Origin: Bacteroidales bacterium
GTDB taxonomy: Bacteria > Bacteroidota > Bacteroidia > Bacteroidales > NBLH01
Direction: 5' to 3'
Assembly (NCBI GenBank): GCA_016937695.1
Contig: JAFGWC010000109.1
Span: 1 to 32,127 of the forward strand
Length of the DNA stretch: 32,127 nt
In this document: one piece after another, positions 26,531-32,127 of the stretch
How positions within the stretch are numbered: position 1 is the stretch's first letter
Layout of the letters: every line of letters begins with the position of its first letter
Translations under genes and position numbers: made by a program
Notes under the pieces: model-generated
Databases searched by the model: none
The model's input: the letters and a program-made list of their open reading frames with translations, nothing else
Told to the model about the DNA's origin: nothing

Positions 26531-29500
26531 ATGAAGGAATTTACACATTTACATGTCCATACTCAATATTCAATTTTAGATGGTGCTGCAAGTATTAAAG
26601 GCTTAATTGAAAAAGCAAAAGCCGATAATATGAAAGCTATTGCCATTACTGAGCATGGAAATATGTTTGGAGTAAAAGAATTTCATAACACTGCAAGAAA
26701 AGCAGGAATAAAACCTATTTTGGGTTGCGAAGCTTATATCTCAAAAAGAAACCATACTGATAAAGATAAAAACAACGAACTCGATAAAAAGAGAAACCAT
26801 ATCATTATTCTTGCGAAAAATTTAAAAGGATATCATAATCTGATTAAATTAATTTCAAAATCATGGATTGATGGATATTATTACAAACCAAGAATTGATA
26901 AAGAATTACTTTTTAAGCATCATGAAGGATTAATTGTTTCGAGTGCATGCCTTGGTGGAATTGTTCCTCAGCATATATTAAAAGGAGAAATTGACAAAGC
27001 AAAAGAAAGTATTCTGGAATTTAAAGAAGTATTTGGTGATGATTTTTATCTTGAACTTCAAAGACATAAAGCCGTTGGCAGACCTCCTTTAAACGACACT
27101 TTCGAAAAACAGGAAATTGCAAATGCCGAAATATTAAAATTAGCCCAGGAATTTAATGTAAAATGCATTGCAACTAACGATGTCCACTTTTTAAATGCTG
27201 AAGATGCCGAAGTTCACGATTTACTCATTTGTCTTAATACCGGAAAAGACATTGAAGATCCATCGAGAATGCGATATACAGGCGAAGAGTATTTGAAAAC
27301 TCAAAAAGAAATGAATGAGCTTTTTGCTGATATTCCCGAAGTTCTTGAAAACACGATGGAAATAGCCGAAAAAGTTGAAGAATACGAGCTTGATCAAAAA
27401 CCAATTATGCCCGATTTTGCTCTTCCTCAGGATTTTACAAACGAAGATGATTATCTTAAACATATAACATATTTAGGCGCACAAAAAAGATATAAAGATT
27501 TAACCCCAGAAATAAAGGAACGTATTGATTTTGAGTTAAATACAGTTAAAAACATGGGTTTTCCCGGATACTTTCTTATCGTTTGGGATTTCTTAAAAGC
27601 GGCACGCGAAATAGGCGTTTGGGTTGGTCCGGGACGTGGTTCTGCTGCCGGTTCTGTTGTTGCATATTGCTTAAAAATCACAAATATCGATCCGCTTAAA
27701 TACAATCTGCTTTTTGAGCGTTTCCTAAATCCGGATCGTATTTCAATGCCCGATATTGATATCGATTTTGATGACGACGGAAGAGCAAAAGTTCTTGAAT
27801 GGGTTACTAAAAAATACGGAAAAGATAAAGTTGCAGCAATTATTACTTTTGGTACAATGGCCGCCAAAATGGCTGTTAGAGATGTTGCCAGAGTTTTAAA
27901 ACTTCCACTTCACGAAGCAGACAGAATTGCAAAAATGATTCCCGGAAAACCCGGAATGACTTTAGAAAAAGCATATAAAGAAGTGCCGGAATTTAAAAAC
28001 GAACGAGAAGCCGGAGCACCATTAATAATTAAAACACTTCAATTCGCAGAAAAACTAGAAGGTTCTGTTCGTCAAAGTGGCGTACATGCCTGCGGAATTA
28101 TTATTGGTAAAGAAAGCCTCGATAACTATATTCCTCTAAGTGTTGCTAAAGATTCCGACTTATACGTTACTCAATTTGATGGCAATCATGTTGAACCCGT
28201 TGGAATGCTTAAAATGGACTTTCTTGGATTAAAAACTTTGTCCATTATTAAAGAAGCAGTCGAAAATATTAAAAAATCTAAAAATATTGATATTGATATA
28301 GATGAAATTCCATTAGAAGATAAAATCACTTACGATCTATTTGCAAAAGGTGAAACCACCGGAATATTCCAATTCGAGTCTGACGGAATGAAAAAACATT
28401 TAAAAGGCTTAAAACCAAACAGATTTGAAGACCTTATCGCGATGAATGCTCTTTATCGTCCGGGACCAATGGAATATATTCCCAGCTTTATTAAAAGAAA
28501 AAACGGTAAAGAAACTATAAAGTACGATTTGCCGGAAATGGAAGAACATCTTAAAGAAACATACGGAATTACCGTTTATCAGGAACAAGTAATGTTACTT
28601 TCTCAAAAACTTGGCGGATTTACAAAAGGAGAAGCCGATACTTTGCGAAAAGCAATGGGAAAAAAGAAATTTGATTTACTGGAAAAATTAAAACCTAAAT
28701 TTCTTGATCAAGGTGCGGAAAAAGGACACGACAAAAAAATACTTGAAAAAATATGGAAAGATTGGGAAGCTTTTGCTCAATATGCTTTCAATAAATCACA
28801 TTCAACTTGTTATGCATATTTAGCATATCAAACAGCATATCTTAAAGCACATTATCCGGCCGAATTTATGGCTGCCGTTTTAAGCCGTAATTTTTCAAAC
28901 ATCGATAAAATAGGCATTTTCATGGATGAATGCAAAAGAATGGGTTTTGATGTTCTTGGTCCTGATGTTAATGAAAGCGAGACAAGATTTTCTGTAAATA
29001 AAAAAGGTGCTTTACGATTTGGAATGGCTGCAATTAAAGGAGTTGGACAAGCAGCAGTTGAACATATTATTGAAGAAAGAGAAAAAAACGGAGAATTTAA
29101 AAATATTTACAACTTTGCCGAAAGATTAAATTTAAGAACTGTTAGTAAAAAAAACATCGAAGGACTTGCAATTGCTGGTGCTTTTGACAGTTTTGAAGAA
29201 ATAAACAGAAGTCAGTTTTTTGAATCGGCAAACGGAAGCGGTTCTTTTATTGAAGATTTAATAAAATATGCTAATATTTTACAAGGCGAACAATTACTTC
29301 CTCAGCAATCTCTTTTTGGAGAATCTGATAGCATTGAAATAAAAAAACCTGAAATACCACAAGTTACAGAATGGGATAAAATTGAACGCCTAAACAAAGA
29401 AAAAGAGCTTATTGGAGTTTATCTTTCTGCTCATCCGCTTGACGATTATAAACTTGAAATGAAAACTTATTGTAATTGCGAAATTACACATTTTAAAGAC

Positions 29501-30025
29501 TTAAAATCCTTACAAGGCAGAGATTTAAAAATAGCAGGAATTGTTACAAATGTTGAGCATAAAACAACAAAAAACGGAAAACCATACGGAAGTTTTACTA
29601 TTGAAGATTATTCAGATTCATACAAATTTACGCTTTTTGGAAACGATTATCTCGACCAAAAAAAATATTTTACAAAAGGCTATCAAATTGCCCTAAAAGG
29701 TAAAATCCAGCCCAGATTTAATAATCCTGAAAACGAATTAGAATTTAAAATTTCAAATATAGATATGCTTTCAGAAATAAAAGATAATGTGTTTAACAGC
29801 CTTGCAATTAAAATTCCGGTAGATAATTTAACAAGCGATTTAATTTCAGAAGTTGAAGAATTAGCCGAAAATAACAAAGGAAATGCAATGCTTAAATTTT
29901 TAATTTACGAACCAAATACAAAAATTTGGGTACAAATGTTTTCAAGAACACATAAAGTAAACATTTCCAAAGACTTAGTTAAATTTTTAGATAAAAAAAC
30001 TGAATTAGAATACAAAATATTTTAA
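26531..30025 (+). CDS. dnaE: DNA polymerase III subunit alpha
   Basis: This 1164-residue replicative polymerase extends the DNA chain at the replication fork. The N-terminal PHP domain begins EFTHLHVHTQYSILDGAA (H6, H8, H10). The C-family catalytic site is MPDIDIDFDDDGR with Asp408 and Asp410, and the third acid is Asp563 in KMDFLGL. A probable internal clamp-binding motif QQSLF lies at 925-929. An OB-fold (about 1000-1080; LKIAGIVTNVEHK, YGSFTIEDY) follows, then a C-terminal tau-binding region. The length matches DnaE of the E. coli type and there is no intein. It is transcribed away from the radical SAM operon across 291 bases and closed by two hairpins. Confidence 0.98.
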   Translation: MKEFTHLHVHTQYSILDGAASIKGLIEKAKADNMKAIAITEHGNMFGVKEFHNTARKAGIKPILGCEAYISKRNHTDKDKNNELDKKRNHIIILAKNLKGYHNLIKLISKSWIDGYYYKPRIDKELLFKHHEGLIVSSACLGGIVPQHILKGEIDKAKESILEFKEVFGDDFYLELQRHKAVGRPPLNDTFEKQEIANAEILKLAQEFNVKCIATNDVHFLNAEDAEVHDLLICLNTGKDIEDPSRMRYTGEEYLKTQKEMNELFADIPEVLENTMEIAEKVEEYELDQKPIMPDFALPQDFTNEDDYLKHITYLGAQKRYKDLTPEIKERIDFELNTVKNMGFPGYFLIVWDFLKAAREIGVWVGPGRGSAAGSVVAYCLKITNIDPLKYNLLFERFLNPDRISMPDIDIDFDDDGRAKVLEWVTKKYGKDKVAAIITFGTMAAKMAVRDVARVLKLPLHEADRIAKMIPGKPGMTLEKAYKEVPEFKNEREAGAPLIIKTLQFAEKLEGSVRQSGVHACGIIIGKESLDNYIPLSVAKDSDLYVTQFDGNHVEPVGMLKMDFLGLKTLSIIKEAVENIKKSKNIDIDIDEIPLEDKITYDLFAKGETTGIFQFESDGMKKHLKGLKPNRFEDLIAMNALYRPGPMEYIPSFIKRKNGKETIKYDLPEMEEHLKETYGITVYQEQVMLLSQKLGGFTKGEADTLRKAMGKKKFDLLEKLKPKFLDQGAEKGHDKKILEKIWKDWEAFAQYAFNKSHSTCYAYLAYQTAYLKAHYPAEFMAAVLSRNFSNIDKIGIFMDECKRMGFDVLGPDVNESETRFSVNKKGALRFGMAAIKGVGQAAVEHIIEEREKNGEFKNIYNFAERLNLRTVSKKNIEGLAIAGAFDSFEEINRSQFFESANGSGSFIEDLIKYANILQGEQLLPQQSLFGESDSIEIKKPEIPQVTEWDKIERLNKEKELIGVYLSAHPLDDYKLEMKTYCNCEITHFKDLKSLQGRDLKIAGIVTNVEHKTTKNGKPYGSFTIEDYSDSYKFTLFGNDYLDQKKYFTKGYQIALKGKIQPRFNNPENELEFKISNIDMLSEIKDNVFNSLAIKIPVDNLTSDLISEVEELAENNKGNAMLKFLIYEPNTKIWVQMFSRTHKVNISKDLVKFLDKKTELEYKIF

Positions 30026-30038
30026 CTTTATATAATGT

Positions 30039-30058
30039 TTCCTTAAGGGGTTAAGGAA
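30039..30058 (+). terminator. hairpin downstream of dnaE
   Basis: TTCCTTAA (30039-30046) and TTAAGGAA (30051-30058) form a perfect 8-bp stem with a GGGG loop, 14 bases after the stop. It is followed by an A run rather than T, so alone it is a pausing or mRNA-end hairpin; it sits just before a stronger terminator. Confidence 0.5.
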
Positions 30059-30060
30059 GA

Positions 30061-30103
30061 AAAAAATGCCATACTTGTTTTAAACAATGTTATGGCATTT
30101 TTT
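30061..30103. terminator. Rho-independent terminator of dnaE
   Basis: AAAAAATGCCATA (30061-30073) pairs perfectly with TATGGCATTTTTT (30091-30103). A second inner pairing (TTGT with ACAA) closes the loop, and a T run ends the structure. The A and T runs on both sides allow termination in both directions. Confidence 0.85.
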
Positions 30104-30281
30104 ATTTTATATTTAAATCTAATTTATTGTAAAATTTGGAATTTAACTATTTCTAAATTAAATATCTGGCATAGTAATTTACACAAAACGCAACTTTATA
30201 AATTTATAAATTTTGCGCTAAGTTTTTTTATTTATTAAAGCTTTCTTAATTTTACTTGATAATTTAAAAACACATTTAAAC

Positions 30282-31343
30282 ATGACAGAATTTTTTTCAA
30301 AAACATTTTATAACAACACAATAGCCCAATGGGCAATATCTTTAGCCATAATTATTGGTTCTATAATTATTTCTAAACTTATATTTTTCATTATTTCTAG
30401 AATTATTAAAAAAATTACTGATAAAACAAAAAGTAAATTAGACGATATTATTATTGATATGCTTGAAGAACCAATAGTTTTTGCAATAATAATAGCAGGA
30501 GTTTGGTACGGTTTAAATTTTTTAAATTTAAGTCCTTGGCTCGATAAATTTATCGGAAAAGTCTATTATATCCTTATCACTTTCAATATTGCTTGGTTTT
30601 TAAGCCGGTTTTTTGATGCGCTTGTTAAAGAATATTTACAACCTTTAGTTGACAAAACAGAAAGCGACCTCGACGACCAATTACTTCCAATTGCCAGCAA
30701 AGGAATAAAAATAACTATTTGGACTATAGCAATTGTAGTTGGATTAAACAATGCCGGATATGATGTTGGTGCACTAATTGCAGGACTTGGAATTGGAGGT
30801 TTAGCTTTGGCGATGGCAGCAAAAGACTCTGTAGCAAACCTTTTTGGCGGATTTACTGTTTTTGCTGATAAACCTTTTACAATAAGAGACAGAATTAAAG
30901 TAAAAGGATTTGATGGAACTGTAGAGGAAATAGGAATAAGAAGCACTCGATTAAAAACTCTTGAGGGCAGAATTGTTACAATTCCAAATGCCACTTTTTC
31001 TAACGAAGCTATTGAAAATATAAGTTCAGAGCCAAACAGGAAAATAGTTTCTGATATTGGCTTAACTTATAATACAAGTCCGGAAAAAATGTTAAACGCG
31101 ATAGAAATTTTAAAAAATATTGCTATTCAAAATCAAAATGTTAGTAATGATGATATTGTAGCAGCTTTTAACTCATTTGGCGATTCGGCAATGCTTATAA
31201 AATTTATTTACTATATAAATAAAGGTGCTGATATTTTTAATACAAGTTCTGAAGTAAATATTGAAATTTTAAAGCAATTTAATGATGAAAAATTAGAATT
31301 TGCATTTCCAACACAAACTGTTTATACAATTAAAGCAAACTAA
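30282..31343 (+). CDS. MscS-family mechanosensitive ion channel
   Basis: This 353-residue inner-membrane channel opens on membrane tension to release solutes during osmotic downshock. Four hydrophobic segments are visible: about 17-40, 62-85, 95-115 and the pore helix at 145-190. The pore-lining part is rich in Gly and Ala (ALIAGLGIGGLALAMAAKDSVANLFGGF), as in MscS TM3. The cytoplasmic beta domain follows with DKPFTIRDRIKV, GTVEEIGIRSTRL and IVTIPNATF. The C-terminal alpha/beta region is shorter than in MscK-type channels. It stands alone between the dnaE terminators and an inverted-repeat element. Confident family call; the exact ion preference is unknown. Confidence 0.95.
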   Translation: MTEFFSKTFYNNTIAQWAISLAIIIGSIIISKLIFFIISRIIKKITDKTKSKLDDIIIDMLEEPIVFAIIIAGVWYGLNFLNLSPWLDKFIGKVYYILITFNIAWFLSRFFDALVKEYLQPLVDKTESDLDDQLLPIASKGIKITIWTIAIVVGLNNAGYDVGALIAGLGIGGLALAMAAKDSVANLFGGFTVFADKPFTIRDRIKVKGFDGTVEEIGIRSTRLKTLEGRIVTIPNATFSNEAIENISSEPNRKIVSDIGLTYNTSPEKMLNAIEILKNIAIQNQNVSNDDIVAAFNSFGDSAMLIKFIYYINKGADIFNTSSEVNIEILKQFNDEKLEFAFPTQTVYTIKAN

Positions 31344-31357
31344 AAAAATTGCTTTTT
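31332..31357 (+). terminator. weak hairpin overlapping the mscS-family stop codon
   Basis: AAAGCAA (31332-31338) pairs with TTGCTTT (31349-31355) around a 10-base A-rich loop containing the TAA, followed by a short T tract. The stem is only 7 bp, so termination would be modest. Confidence 0.3.
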
Positions 31358-31367
31358 ATAATTACTA

Positions 31368-31479
31368 AAATCCGCAAGTTATCGTATCAATCAGTTAATT
31401 AACCGTAGAATATCAGCAAGTTTTCTACACTTTTTTTAAACAATTGATACGACGACTATCAGCCTAAACTTGCGGATTT
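31368..31479. repeat. nested inverted-repeat element (possible structured RNA or mobile-element relic)
   Basis: A perfect 13-bp outer pair, AAATCCGCAAGTT (31368-31380) with AACTTGCGGATTT (31467-31479), encloses a perfect 10-bp pair, TCGTATCAAT (31382-31391) with ATTGATACGA (31443-31452). Inside lie the palindrome GTTAATTAAC (31394-31403) and a small hairpin GTAGAA/TTCTAC (31405-31410 with 31423-31428). TATCAG occurs twice (31411, 31457). It has no ORF and no terminal T run like the other terminators here. It may be a structured RNA, a MITE-like element or an mRNA-end structure. Confidence 0.6.
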
Positions 31480-31568
31480 AAGGTTATTTTAAAACAAATA
31501 AAAATCAATTTCACTTTATTATATAATTATCTTATAATCAGCATATAACACACACTAAAACTTTAAAT

Positions 31569-32127
31569 ATGGAATACAGATTTTTAGGAAAAACAGGATT
31601 AAAAGTATCAGCACTTTCGTTTGGTGCCTGGGTTACTTTTGGCGAACAAATCGATTTAGAGCTTTCATCCCAAATTATGAAAGCAGCATATGATAATGGT
31701 GTTAATTTTTTCGATAATGCCGAAGCTTATGCTTCAGGAAATGCGGAAACAGTTATGGGAAAAATCATAAAAAAAGCCGATTGGAAACGCTCTGATTTGG
31801 TTTTATCAACAAAAATATTTTGGGGAGGAAGCGGCCATAACGACAGAGGACTTTCGAGAAAACATATTATCGAAGGAACTGATGCAGCGCTTGAAAGATT
31901 ACAAACAAAATACGTAGATTTGATTTTCTGTCATCGTCCAGATATTCACACTCCTATTGAAGAAGTAGTAAGAGCAATGAATTATGTAATTAATTCAGGC
32001 AAAGCATTTTACTGGGGTACAAGCGAATGGAGCGCCGAAGAAATTAGAGAAGCATATCTTATTGCTGAAAAAGAACATTTAATTGCGCCAAGCATGGAAC
32101 AGCCACAATACAACATGTTTGAAAGAG
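31569..32127 (+). CDS. aldo/keto reductase, Kv-beta-like (partial, runs off the window)
   Basis: The first 186 codons are present, starting at the ATG at 31569 ([19 protein letters not shown]). The sequence follows the AKR6 subgroup closely: [24 protein letters not shown] (catalytic Asp and Tyr), [10 protein letters not shown] (catalytic Lys), [28 protein letters not shown] (catalytic His) and [13 protein letters not shown]. The four catalytic residues Asp, Tyr, Lys and His are all in place, so it should be an active NADPH-dependent reductase of aldehydes or ketones. The physiological substrate is unknown. About 225 bases separate it from the channel gene, and the 112-bp inverted repeat lies in that gap. 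Confidence 0.95.
   Translation, partial: MEYRFLGKTGLKVSALSFGAWVTFGEQIDLELSSQIMKAAYDNGVNFFDNAEAYASGNAETVMGKIIKKADWKRSDLVLSTKIFWGGSGHNDRGLSRKHIIEGTDAALERLQTKYVDLIFCHRPDIHTPIEEVVRAMNYVINSGKAFYWGTSEWSAEEIREAYLIAEKEHLIAPSMEQPQYNMFER

Noticed and set aside
31368-31479. Integron attC site
   Set aside because: The length and nested arms recall attC, but the required RYYYAAC and GTTRRRY core sites are not in place and there is no integrase or cassette array.

Overview
The window comes from an AT-rich bacterium of the Bacteroidota, most likely Bacteroidales or a close relative. Evidence: a secreted protein with a type IX secretion (T9SS) C-terminal sorting domain, a single-chain dimeric glycyl-tRNA synthetase, YfhO-type and DUF2723-type membrane proteins, a SPOR lipoprotein, almost no Shine-Dalgarno sites, and occasional TAnnTTTG -7 promoter boxes. 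No rRNA, tRNA, CRISPR array, transposase or phage gene was seen.

Left part (1-9420, plus strand): the tail of an unidentified gene, a multidomain secreted endonuclease I, two secreted proteins of unknown function (one with a possible outer-membrane barrel), glycyl-tRNA synthetase and a large YfhO-family membrane protein. Hairpin terminators separate these units. Middle-left (9620-14559, minus strand): a SPOR lipoprotein, a 1019-residue DUF2723 membrane protein (probable GT-C type glycosyltransferase) and a GT4 glycosyltransferase. A second GT4 gene (14580-15740) runs the other way, only 20 bp from the first.

Centre (15759-26239, minus strand): nine tightly packed or overlapping genes that read as one operon. 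In transcription order: nucleotidyltransferase, B12-binding-type radical SAM, methyltransferase, radical SAM (two frameshifts), ABC exporter, sulfotransferase, radical SAM (in-frame TGA), methyltransferase, methyltransferase. This looks like a pathway that builds, methylates, sulfates and exports a lipid-, glycan- or small-molecule product; I do not recognise it as a named system. It is also visibly more AT-rich than the flanking housekeeping genes. Two of its three radical SAM genes are broken by single-base lesions while the reading frames of all other genes are open. Either the pathway is decaying in this strain or the assembly has local errors.

Right part (26531-32127, plus strand): DNA polymerase III alpha (dnaE) with a strong terminator, an MscS-type mechanosensitive channel, a 112-bp nested inverted-repeat element, and the start of a Kv-beta-like aldo/keto reductase that runs off the window.
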